Part shown: piece after piece, positions 23,408 to 35,200 of the stretch | Layout: each line of letters starts with the position of its first letter | Numbering within the stretch: position 1 is the stretch's first letter | Made by a program: the position numbers and the translations under genes | Origin: Osmia lignaria lignaria | Lineage: Eukaryota > Arthropoda > Insecta > Hymenoptera > Megachilidae | DNA length: 64,000 bases | Assembly: GCF_051020975.1 (NCBI RefSeq) | Contig: NC_135038.1 | Span: 4,958,001 to 5,022,000, forward strand | Direction: 5' to 3' | Notes under the pieces: model-generated | Databases searched by the model: none | Seen by the model: the letters and a program-made list of their open reading frames with translations, nothing else | What the model was told of the DNA's origin: nothing

Positions 23408-26400
23408 ATGCAGCCGGCACCAGCTACCCCTGGTTCTCCAGCGCGATCATCCTGTTGCGAAAGAGAACGCGAGAGAGAAGTGCACGAGGATCGCGAGAGA
23501 GATCGTAGCAGACTCGGCAGACAGAATCGTGGAACTCCTGAAGAGGATCGCGAGGAACAAAACGAGGACAGGATGGTGGTATCTGGACAGAGTCTCCCTG
23601 GTGCTATGACGGTCAGCGGGAATCAAGGATTACCTCTCTCGTTGTCGCTCGAGGATAGAGATCTATGGACCAAGTTTCAGTGTCTCACCAATGAAATGAT
23701 TGTTACAAAAAACGGAAGGTGAGAATCAATATTATCGACTCTTTTGAAATTTATTTCAAAGAATCTTTGTACAAGCAAGTCGTCGAGTAATTATCGTCTA
23801 AGAGGAAATCATTAATCTATTAAACGCGAACGATAAACGGCTGAATCATTTGCACGTTTAAAATAGTAACGTAGCAAGTCGAAGGATCGTCTCATAGAAA
23901 GATCCAAAGTAAAGATGGCTCTCCGTCGCGCGTAAAAATGTATTAATTAGAGCGTGGGTGCGAACAAGGCAGAAGGTAAAAATAATAGTTCATATACATC
24001 GTGCAGAGGAGAAGGAAAAAAAAGACGAGTGTGCGGAATGGAAAAAAAAAAAGAAGATTGTTGCAAAACGTTACGAGAATTTAGATGATTCACCCGAATG
24101 AATATTCCGTTTGCCACGAAAAAAGTAAATAGTAATCTTTCCACGATTATTTCACGTCAATGTTATAACATCAATCCGATCGATCACTTTTTTTTTTCAA
24201 TCACTTCTCTGTATCGATTCGAACGAGGAACGTAGTCGCTACAGAATATTACATTGAAATGAATCCTGGTTAGTAGTTAAGTAATAATGGAAACAAAAAA
24301 AGAGAAAAATGTAATGAAAAACGAATAGAGCAAAGTTGTCAGCGCGTACCGGCGCGGCGGATCAAAAGACATTCGCTAGATTGTATCCCGACCGACTACT
24401 TTTTGCTATATTATCAAAAAGGATTACGGTTTGTCGACCGCGTTCTTCATCAGCAGGCAAACTGTCCGCAGGTACCATCTCAACCGGGAGAGAACGTTTT
24501 ACGCGGGATTTCGTGAGCATCGTAAAATTTTATTACCACCGTCTCGATTCTCTCTGCTGTTCGCCGCCTTCGGTGTTACTTTCATTAGTGTTTATACAAT
24601 TTCCGTACCTTCTGGGCCGCGAGTTTCGTTATCATCCGAAAGAACTATCCTCTGGTAGCTGGTACCATCAAAGTTCGATTCAGATCAAGATAGTCGTTCA
24701 TTCTTATTTTGTCGATTTTTATTTTCAGACGAATGTTCCCGGTTGTCAAAGTAGTCGCCCGAGGTCTGGAACCGAAGGCTATGTACACCCTTCTTCTGGA
24801 ATTCGTCCAGGTGGATCCGCACAGGTAAATTTCTATCTATCACCCGGTACGGCGCGCAAGGACGTTCGACGCTCGTTAAAAAAGATTCTAAACTCGTTAG
24901 AACGTTATTTTTAACGGTAACGATGACGTCGAACTGACGCAATTGAATTTATGTAACATCATTGGACATATTTCAGATGGAAATACGTGAACGGTGAATG
25001 GGTACCAGGCGGGAAAGCAGAGGTAGCCCCTCCAAATCCGATTTACATACACCCGGAAAGCCCAAATTTCGGCTCCCATTGGATGAAGGAAGCAGTTTCG
25101 TTCGCCAAAGTGAAGTTGACGAATAAATCAAACGGGAACGGGCAGATTATGTTGAACTCGTTGCACAAATACGAGCCTCGTGTACATCTCGTTCGGGTCG
25201 ATGCTGTGGAACAGAGAACGGTATAAATGTTGCGTTAATATTGTAAGAAATGAAAGAAACAGAGATCGAGGTATTTTCATTTATGAATGTATGCCTAAGG
25301 TGCTCACTTACCGTTATCCCGAGACACAATTCATAGCAGTGACAGCTTACCAGAACGAAGAAGTCACAAATTTGAAGATTAAATACAATCCTTTCGCTAA
25401 AGCCTTCCTAGACGCTAAGGAGAGACCCGCTGATCCGCAGACGTATCCTCAATGTGAGCCGACGTTCATTTTACTTGATATTCTTTCATTTAGATAGATG
25501 ATTCAGTGAAATATTTATTTGTAGATACTGGGGCTTGGTTTTTGCCACAAGCTACAATGGGATACGAATACAACACCGCCATAGCGGCTGCCCAAAATCA
25601 GGCATCAGTGACGGTGAATAATCATCTCTCTAATCCCTGCACCGTTTCAACAGCTGGCCACAGGAATACCTGTAGATCAACCCCGTATACACTGAGACAT
25701 AAATACATTCAAGATGGTATGTTGTTCGAGTGAATTCGTAGCATCGAGTTTTTCTTGCGAATTTTTCTTACCTTGGAGAAAACAGTCAGCTCGATGTTTG
25801 AAATGATTATTACAGAAGAATGCGCGGATCCATACAGTTCAGTACAACTCTTGCATTCCACAGCGTACGTAGCAACGCCAGGATGGTCGCCGCGAAGTCC
25901 AGAATCCTTGCAAAACTTGAATCCAGCTTGTTTACCGCCTTCTCAAGAATGGCCGAGCTCACCTTCGCCGTCGCCAACCTCGTCGTCGCACTCGGTGTTC
26001 AGCAGAGGTGTCGTCGGTACCTCGTCGCCGACCACTGCCACAGGATGTACTCTATACGTACCCTCTAATTTATCCTCTGTTCCTCAAGAACACGCTCACT
26101 GCACCGACACCTCGGCTTGGATCCATCCTACAACTCTCTCGGAACAGCAACAGCAACAGCAACAATCTTACTTGAATTTAAATTTACATTTGCATCATCA
26201 GATGTCATCGTACACGTCGGTCCCGCACACGGGGCTGCATCATTCCCTACATCCAAATGGCACGGATACAGTTCCTCCGGTCGACGAATACGTTCACGAG
26301 TACCACGCTTCGCCTGTTCAATCGACCACTCCTGATCGTCATCCTCAACATCATCACTCTCAGATGTTGCATCTGCAACCGATTCAACAGACTGGAACGG

Positions 26401-26639
26401 TATCTCCCGTTAGTGTCGAGTACGACGCTCCCTCGAAGGATCATCATATTACCGTTAGTTATTCTGATCAAAATGCGGACACATTGAACGATGTGCAAAA
26501 TGATGAGAATAGAAGATATATGACTACGGTCATTGATAGACATCATCGACAGGACTCGGATATTACGGGTAACGATCATCAAACGACTGCTTGGACGCCG
26601 TTGACACCACCGCCTGCCCCGCAAACTACGGCAATTTGA
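23408..26639 (+). CDS. byn: Brachyury (T / brachyenteron) T-box transcription factor
   Basis: Brachyury binds T-site DNA and directs hindgut and posterior development in insects. Six exons join in phase (23408-23718, 24729-24824, 24977-25220, 25300-25453, 25525-25716, 25816-26639) to 606 residues. The T-box begins LSLEDRDLWTKFQCLTNEMI near residue 80 and ends KIKYNPFAKAFLDAKERP near 255. Between them are RWKYVNGEWVPGGK, SPNFGSHWMKEAVSFAKVKL, IMLNSLHKYEPRVHLVRV and PETQFIAVTAYQNEEVTNLK. These are diagnostic for the T subfamily rather than Tbx2/6/20. The C-terminus is Ser/Pro/His/Gln-rich with a short polyQ run and ends TAWTPLTPPP, the conserved Brachyury terminal motif (SWTPVSPP in vertebrates). 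The leader extension before the T-box is Arg/Glu-rich. The ATG is the first after the TATA box. Confidence 0.95.
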
Positions 26640-26919
26640 TTGAAGTATGTTATACAATTGGTTTTGTTTAAGGTATAGAGATGATACTTGATTTATATAC
26701 GTTTTATCTTCATAGTTAGGTGATTGCATATCGAGTTGCAGTACCCACTTGAGTGCAATAGAAACGATACGTGGGGGAGTAATTAAGATGAATAATTGAT
26801 AAATTGATAATGAAATATTTTGGCAATATACGAACGTGAATTTCACAGATTAAATCCGTCCCAAGATCGTGTCTTAATATTTTTTAGATGATATGTATTA
26901 AGAATAATCTAATCATTGA

Positions 26920-26925
26920 AATAAA
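26920..26925 (+). terminator. Poly(A) signal of Brachyury
   Basis: AATAAA lies about 280 bp after the stop codon. The spacer 26926-27430 holds only AT-rich sequence, with an AT dinucleotide run near 27156-27171, before the parkin stop on the other strand. Confidence 0.5.
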
Positions 26926-27430
26926 ACATGCTAAACGTGCAAACATCGTTTCACCTTCCTCAAAATTAAAAGGAGTACGTACAATGAAATGTTGCAACGA
27001 TTTGTTCATGGAAGATATACGATAATTTATTCATATACAGATGCCAGTACGTATTCAGATTTTTTACATAGAAAGCAGTAAAGGCACTTTCACATTTTGT
27101 TGGTAAGAACTTTCTAAAGTTTATATACAAACATAAATTTGTAACTGTACATGCATATATATATATATATATACGGTAAATAATTTAATCAAATCGTAGC
27201 GAAGATTTACAAAAACAAAAAATTTTAATAAATTCATCATTTATACAATTACAATGGTACACTGAAAATAAGATTATTAAAATGTTATTTTTCATTTTAG
27301 GAAATGTCCAGTTTCCATATCACTCCTTTCCAGATAATATCGTAAGTTGACTAACATTTACTTGATAATGAAAATAAATTATTGAGATTTCTTTTTTTCC
27401 TATACATTCATACAAATTAATAATATTATA

Positions 27431-29539
27431 TTAACCGAACCAATGATTGCCCATGCAATCTCTTGTCCACTGAGTCTGACATACCCAACACCAATGATAA
27501 CCACAACCTGCTCGGGTGCAAACCATGTGCATACATCCTCCTGAAACAAAATATTTTTTATAGATTTTACGATATAATTTTGTTGAACATTAAACAAACT
27601 GTTCAGTGAAATAGGATACCATCTCTCTCTGTTGGTGTCCTGCATTTCGGGCATGGTTTGGTTGAAATTTGTATAGTTTTCTTACTAGCTTCGTCCCATT
27701 TTGCCTGAATATAATAAAATTGAATAAACTCTTGAACTAATGCTCAATTAAAATTGAACTAATCTACGTACATCTTTAGCTCTTTGCGGATCAACCGAAT
27801 ATCCAGATTTGTGTACCGCATTGGAGGATTCGGATGGCGGCAATTCACATTCCCCTACATGAAATCCCTGTAAACATCTCCTGCAGAAGACATACTGAAA
27901 CCGACAACGTACAATTAATATTTAGATTCTTAATATTCATCCTGCAAAATATTTTATGCATATAATTACCCCACAACCGCCGATACATTGAATTCTTCTA
28001 CATTCGTCATTAGTACCATCATCTGGAGATGATGGTATAATACCCATGCCACAATCCGGTCTTGGACAAAGAAGTCCACCAGCGCGTAAGACGTATTCTT
28101 CGGTACTAAACCTTTGATACTGTTCATACTGCATGACATACATATACTGTTTGTTAACATTTAAATTTTCTTCATTCTTCAAAGTTCATTTATTCTCCAT
28201 AAAATACCTGTTCTGGAGTTAGGAGATGAAAATGGTGGACTTCAGGGATAAAAGAATCTGGACATCCTGCTGGACATGGCAAAGTATAATACCCTTTAGT
28301 TTCATCAAACTGAAATTGACGTTCCCTTAAACGAACCGAGCAATAATCTCTAAAGCAATCAAGGCAAGTTACATGGCCTGCTTCGCATGGAAAGACTAAC
28401 ACCATATCTCTATAAAGGTAACTCTGTATGAAAATCTTGCTATTTCTTATTATTTGTATTATTTTTAATCTGTATGTTAATCACCTAACATCTGTACATG
28501 CAAGACAAGGTATCTTCCTTAAGTTAGGTTTTATGAGATAAAGAGGAACTGCTTCATCCTTTTCCCCTAGGCTAACATGTTTTGCACATTTAAAATAGAA
28601 TCGTGCATACAAAACTTGACATTCTGTATCATTAGAAATTGATGTAGGTGCTGGACAAAAATCATTTTCACAGTGAACTGTTATCCTTTTAGGATGTAAT
28701 ACATCTGGCCAGCATTGAGGATCTCTGTCTACTGTAACAGCTCCACTGTTGCAAGTTGCACATTTCACCCGTAATTTTCCAACTGTGACAGCTTTACAAG
28801 GTGCAGAACAAAACACAAAAAAATGTGCTCTGTTCTCTTGTTGTTCTATAAACATAAGAAAATTTTGATAAAATTCCAGCTATCTTTAGTATTTCAAGAA
28901 CTATGGTTAATGAATATTCACTTCAACCATTTGGGTTTATCCTTTAAATGGCTAGGATTATTCTACCTTCCATGGATGAATTTTCTTGCGTATCTGATTC
29001 GTCAAAAGGTAAATCAGTAAGAGTTTCGTTCATTGGCTTTCCACCGCTTTCATTTGACTCTGATAATTCTGAAGATTCTTCAATGGTACTGGTGTCTTTG
29101 CTTTTATTAAGCCTTTGGGGCGGAGTTCGAATTGCATGTAAGATGCTTTGTTGACCCAAATCACATTCCTAAAATAACATTTTGCATGAAACCATCAAGT
29201 GAGGTTATTATGTGTAAACAGTTTTCTGCTTCAAAACTATAGATTGTCAACGAAATTGACTTATGATACACGTAAGCTTACCTCTATTATCGTTGAATTA
29301 TGCAGTTCTTTACCTGCAAATATTATTTTTATATCTTCAGGTGATATCCCCATTTCTGATGCTATTAACTGTTTCACGTTTTTTATATCCCATTTTGGAT
29401 CTAAATCGACAGCAATTGTGCTTCCAGTATTTGTTTTGACAAATATACTCAGTGAATTTGTTACTTTTCGTCTACTGAACCAAATTAATTGCAACATCGT
29501 TAGAAACACATTCCGTATGAAGTCAAAAAAGAAACTCAT
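27431..29539 (-). CDS. park: Parkin, RBR-type E3 ubiquitin ligase
   Basis: Parkin ubiquitinates damaged mitochondria after PINK1 activation. Eight exons (29539-29282, 29168-28967, 28845-28485, 28409-28208, 28128-27970, 27894-27772, 27704-27620, 27540-27431) give 499 residues. The order is an insect-type hydrophobic N-terminus (MSFFFDFIRNVFL), the ubiquitin-like domain (about 30-105, with IIFAGKELHN), a variable linker, RING0 (KLRVKCATCNSGAVTVDRDP and HCENDFCPAP), RING1 (CLACTDV, CEAGHVTCLDCFRDYC, CPAGC), IBR (GLLCPRPDCGMG, CGYVFCRRCLQGFHVGEC), the repressor linker, and RING2 (KPCPKCRTPTERD-GGCMHM). The catalytic cysteine is the Cys of GGCMHM, near residue 466. The end CMGNHWFG matches the Drosophila form. 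No key residue is missing. Confidence 0.97.
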
Positions 29540-30067
29540 ACTGATTAATTCGAACGTCGTTTATTTTGATGAATTTTTAAGCAAGAAAGAGATAGAGAAT
29601 GCTACAGTACTGACAATGAGATTAATTTTTTGGAATACAAGAATTATTTCAATCCAGTATATAATCTAAAAATAAAACAGTATGTAAATATCGTTCAAAT
29701 GGTTGCGGTGGAACAACTAGGAATCTGAAAGAAATTTAATAATCATTCATCTTCATCAAACGTGGTGAAACATTATATGTTATACCACAAACGGGGTATA
29801 AAATAGATGTTTTATCTTATGAGACTTTGTGTCGCATGTTTTAAAGTACCGATTTGTGATCTGTTTTCGTTGGATAAGAAAGGGGAAATGTCCCTCGACA
29901 CCATCTCTGGTACAATTTTGGAAACGTATGTGCTGGGGTAAATAAAGAAACTTAATGTATCGACACAGATTTAATTTTACATACATAAATGCCACCGATG
30001 GGAGTAAGTAAAAAATATATACAAAGTACATACAAAAGTAAACCGATTATTCAAGATATTTCAATAT
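29540..30067. other. Parkin promoter and spacer
   Basis: No gene was seen. The open frame 29199-29669 on the plus strand is mostly antisense to the first parkin exon and is not considered real. Confidence 0.5.
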
Positions 30068-31371
30068 TTAAGGATTTTTTATCTTAATTCTTTTCCAACC
30101 ATTTTTGAGTTTCTTGTATCTCGCGGTAGTTAATATTTGTACCAATGGTGGTTTTAATTTTGTAGTTATTTTCTGCCCCTTATCGACAGTTACCGTAACA
30201 TCGGTAGCCTGTTCAGTTATTCCATTCGTAGTACTAGATGTCGCGGTAGGTTCAGTAGTTTCATCTGATATTTCGTTAGAAACTAAGTTACGAATTGTAT
30301 TTATCCTTTTAATACATCTGTCTCCCTTATTTGCAGCTTTGTATCGTTGAAGGTATTCATTCAAACCCATTCTTATCCCAGAATCGTCCCACGGAGGGAA
30401 CTTATATATATCGCCTCCTGGAATCCATTTTTGTGAGGATTTATCCCAGCGCCCTTGTACGACGTCCGTGCCCTTCGGAATTGTGGAACCTAAACCTAAG
30501 TAAATCACGAATATTATATTCATTATTTATTTATTGTTTAATAAATGATCACTTACATGTTTCTTTTATACTCTTCTTTTTAGACGATTTTTGTTCAGAT
30601 TTCGAACATGCAGCCAAGTATTTGCGAACGTTTACATTGTTTTTTACAAAATCATCCCAGAGTAGATCGCTGGAAATTGTTGGAATCGCCAGATCTACCA
30701 ACCATCGCTTGCTTTTGTCGATAGTTATAGGTTTCTTGGGCTGTTTCTTGTCCCTTATTCCTGGGTACGTTCTAACTATTTTTTCTTTTCCTAAAATTGA
30801 AATTAAATCAAAACGTAATATATCTCAAAATCAACTATCTAATGAAATTGAATTATTTACTTAGAGTTAATAACGCTTCCTCGTTATCATCAGTATCATC
30901 CCATGATACATGAACACGGGGCAGCTCCCTCGAAGAAAATGGCTCTTTCTCCGCAAAGGTGATCTTTCCTGGACTTCGGACCAGCCGTTTTTTAGATCCT
31001 AAAATTGGTGATTCCGAACGTTCCTCGACCCAGCATGGAGCTTCTCGAAGACGTTCCGGAGATTCTATGTCTTTAAACAGAACGTCGTTCGGTGAACAGG
31101 AAACACATGTTTCCCAATCGCTATCAGATTTCCTTTTCGCCCTTTGTTTCGGTTTTTGCTTTCGCGCCTTTCTTTTTGTTTCCTTATTTCTCTTTATAAT
31201 TCTTTGTATTATATTTCCACTTGTTTCTTTAGTATTCGACGATGAACTTGATTCGATAGTGGACTCGCTTATACTGAGTTTACGAGACTTTTTCCGTAGC
31301 ACAGGTGTGCTACAGAAACTTGAATATCTTTTTTGCTTCTGATTGCATTGGGATTTATCAGAGGAAGACAT
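30068..31371 (-). CDS. Uncharacterised basic, Ser/Lys-rich protein
   Basis: Three exons (31371-30861, 30790-30557, 30489-30068) join in phase to 388 residues. I do not recognise the family. The first 170 residues are basic and Ser-rich with dense Lys/Arg tracts (RNKETKRKARKQKPKQRAKR), typical of a disordered nuclear protein. They then turn acidic (VSWDDTDDNEEALL), with several SP/TP sites (CSTPVLRKKSRK, VRSPGKITF). The middle has a short ordered-looking segment (RWLVDLAIPTISSDLLWDDF). The last exon has a compact Gly/Trp motif (GRWDKSSQKWIPGGDIYKFP and PPWDDSG), then Thr-rich sequence and a basic end. A chromatin or cell-cycle role would be guesswork. The start is the first ATG after an upstream stop-rich region, and the ordered motifs plus clean splicing support a real gene. 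Confidence 0.75.
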
Positions 31372-32203
31372 CCTGATATCTTACTTGATGGTATTATTCG
31401 TAACTACTGACGGTTAGCGAAAATCTTCGACTTTAAGTTTGACTTTGATTTCGTAAACTTGAATTTAAGTCGTGTGTCGGAATTAGTTCTCGTGTATGTA
31501 AATATTAGTGGTGTAATCAGAACTGTATATTTCATATAAGGGGCAATCATGAGAGAAATTAATATTTATATATTCTTTTTAACATATACTGTTGATAGGA
31601 AACGAGGATGAACGCGGAAGTAGATCGTGATTTTTAAAATAACTCATCTCGAGTCAGGCCATTTACGATATTATCGTGTTAATTCTTGGAAGGTTAATCA
31701 ATCAATGCATCGAATTGGCGTCGATCATATTTCGAGAAAAAAGAAGATTGAAAATAGAAATATTTTCACATAAGTGGTGTTTTATTTCAATTATATTACA
31801 TTTTTCTAATTGTTATTATAAATTTTGTTTTTATTATTTACAGTGTTCATCGTTTATTGTTTAATGATATGTGTTATTTTCAAATTCGTAGCTGCCGAAA
31901 GGATGAAGCGCCATCTTGATACGTCACTGGTTTCTAAAGGTAGCTACCCGAGATGCTCCGCGCACCGTCAGTCCACGCTGGATTCCCGCGCCGTTCGGTT
32001 CGTGGTGTAGTGCCTGTGCAAGGTTCGAATTTGACAAGTCTTATCAGAATTTTCGAATCGCGTCTTCCTTATTTTCTCTGCTATTACGATTAATACTCCG
32101 ATTATTCTCGATTACGTGATTGTTTTCAACGCGTCTCGCGTGATTGAGATCGTAAAGGTTAGCGATAGACAATCGAAAGGGCAAAGGCGGTTAAGGGAAC
32201 ACA
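31372..32203. other. Divergent promoter region
   Basis: Head-to-head spacer between the uncharacterised basic-protein gene and Swiprosin-1. It should contain both promoters. A GC-rich patch near 31945-32010 may mark the Swiprosin start region. No TATA box or gene was recognised. Confidence 0.45.
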
Positions 32204-35200
32204 ATGCCAGCGGATGCGGAACTCAGTAATCTGCTTAGCAGGAGGCAAAGGATCAACGAAGAGCTCGAGGAAGGGAAAGAAGTGAAAAAGCAGTACAAAT
32301 TCGTGAACGTTTACACCGAATTCCACGAGCTGTCTCGTCGGGAGATCAAGCAGTACGAGCAGACCTTCAACAGGTGAGTACTCTTTATTCTATTTTTCTC
32401 TATTTCCCGTATGCCTGTTTATTGTACCGACAAGAATGGAATAATATTGTCGTACGTTGTCATTTTGGAATGAACGCCTTTGAAACGACCGCTTGGATCT
32501 GTTTGTATACACCCAAGGTGTACTGGTTCTAAACCGTTCCTTTGTGCGTAGAAAATTTTCAGTCTCGGATTCGTGCGACCGTAGTTTCTTAAGCCGGGTC
32601 TACACTAGCACATTTTTGTTTGCATCAACAGATTTATGTTACAGTGTGCGTACGCAAAAATTTCTGTATCGCATTCACATTCCAATTTTTACATAGAAAT
32701 GTGCGTAAATTTGCAGTAAAAATTTTTTTACGATTTAAATTTTTACCAGTGTGGACTCAGTTCTAGGTTACTCATAGATCAAACATTTATTGTTTCTTTT
32801 ATTATTACTCAAAAAATATTTATTATTTCAAATGTATACACATATTTGAATTATTTAAAATAGTCAAATAATTTTGTTCAGCCATCTTTGATTTTTGACA
32901 GATGGCTGACTCGATTGATTCAACTAAATCGTATCAGTTATTTGAGTAGTTGTAAATTTGAAGAAAACGTTATTTATCTTTACTATCAAGTAGAAATTGC
33001 GAGATAAAGCGTACAAGGAAATCGAAAGTGAATCACAGCTCTTGTCGCACTCGCCTGCGGTTTTGCTCCTTGTTTACATTTACTCGCTCGAGTTTACGTT
33101 ACTACCTACAGGCAGATCGTGTTGCATTGGTGAGATAATTTTTATTATAACACGAAATGAAATAACCTATGGGTCAATTGTAACCCAATATATCCTATTC
33201 CATATATTATTTCAAATTTACAATCAACTATTTCTAATTAATCATCATCATCCTAATATTTCATCTTTAACCTTCAAAAATTTAATTTATGTTGTTGGTA
33301 ATGCGCATGCGTACGCGTACGTACATCGAATTGTTAAAATCGATTTTTCTCGATAACCATTCTACCGTGGTAACTTTCGATTAATTCCACCGCTTTAATA
33401 ATAATCGAAACTCGTTCTGTATCGCTTTACGTATCGATATCGTTATCTTTATATCGTATATTGAATTTGAACGTTCGTTATCCTGCGGCGTTTTAGTTTA
33501 TCCGATGGAAACAAGGGAAAAACGAATGAAAATGGAAAAGTCACGCGCTAGTCGTTACGAAACCGCAGATGGCTGAATTCGTGACGTAGTTATTTCGTAG
33601 CACGAAGAAAAGACCGAAGGGAAGAGAGCAAGTCGTGTTGCAGAGCCAGCACACGCGACCTCGAGGTTTGTCCTCCGTCTCTCTTGTTCTTCTTGCAGGT
33701 ATTTCGGAGCGAACCGGACAGCAGGTTTGACAAGGCAGAACCAGGGTGGACGGCCGAGCGAGAGCAGTTCGTTTATATACCGTGAAAAAGTTGCGTCGCG
33801 TAATATACGATTTAAATTTATAATCTCAAATTTTCATTCGCACTGATTCTTAACCGACGATACGAAAATCCCGCATCCGGTATGAGCCTTCCTTTATAAA
33901 TAAAAATTACCATATTTAATGCTGCACTGAAATGTCAACGTATTAAAATTATAATTAAATAGGAATTAGGAATATTTTTCTCTCTGTTAATCGATTAAAA
34001 ACTTGTCACGTTTCACAAAAGATAAATACGTATCGTTTTTCTGCGCTGATACAGATACAGGTTCGCTGACATTTGATAGTAAACGTATAGTTAGTCATTG
34101 GATGCGACCACGTAGGTTGCAGCTATCTGTTGACCACTTCCGGTTTCGGTAGCCGCCTTACCTCGATCAACCGGCGTCAAATTTTTTTCATCCTAATGAC
34201 GAAATATACAACACCTTCCGCGGTTTTTAATTCTACTTATTCCCAGAAAAATCAGAGTGTAAAAGGGGGATTAAAATTCAATTAGAATTAATACACACTA
34301 TGAAACTGCGAGCTTAGAAATCTCGACGTGAAATTCACACTAGCTAAACGACCTTTTACTTTTACCTACCTAGCTGTAGAAAGAAATCAGCTCGGTTCGG
34401 TTCGAACGTGATTAGGTTTCGACTTTTCTCTTGTAGAAGGATTTTTCAACTTTTTCTCTCTCCTTATCTTTTTCTCCTTTCACGACGGTTACGGGGGAGA
34501 AAATCGTGACCTATTCCGGCATGATCCGCGTGTTGCAATAAATTCTTCCCACGTGTAAAATATTATCCGTTCTGTGGTCACGCGTGGCTCACGCTATCAT
34601 TGCGTATTAGCTAGATGAAACAATATGCAGGGATAGATCGCTTCCGCCTCGAGATCGTTAAAATTCATTCGTGTCCAGGCCGATGAATATCATTAGTAAT
34701 CGAGAAAATTACTAGCTCCCGGTACTGCGGTACTTGGAAAATGAAAAAATTCTATATAACGAGAAAAAGGAATGTGTTTTCCATTGGGGTTTCGCGTCGT
34801 TTCCAAATTTCATATGCGAGAGGGGTTTGTCCGCTCGATACCGGAAGTCGTCAGCAACATGTCCCGGTGTGTTCTTTTCATGACTAACCACCTCGATGTA
34901 CACGTAACACTTTGATTCACACGCGTGTCTACTCGATGCATGATTCACGATGCAAATTGTCAGGTTGCTCTCCTCTCCGTCCACGTTCATTTCCCTCGAT
35001 AAAATGTTGAAACGGAACGCGTGATTGAATTAGGCTCGTTGGATAAATTGGACGGTCTCGTTTCGGAAACGCCAATGAAAATTGTCAGGCATACTTGATT
35101 TCTCGTCCCCTTTCAATGGAGACATTAATATTACTGTTTTCTCATGAAATTATGCCAGATTTTCCGTGATTTTTCGTATTTTAATTAATATAGTAAACGA

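Noticed and set aside
26247..26846. 199-codon minus-strand open frame
   Set aside because: Antisense to the His/Gln-rich last Brachyury exon; repetitive Arg/Met/Ile composition reflects the opposite strand.
29199..29669. 156-codon plus-strand open frame
   Set aside because: It is antisense to the first parkin exon and its promoter; its composition mirrors the ubiquitin-like domain coding strand and it shows no domain.
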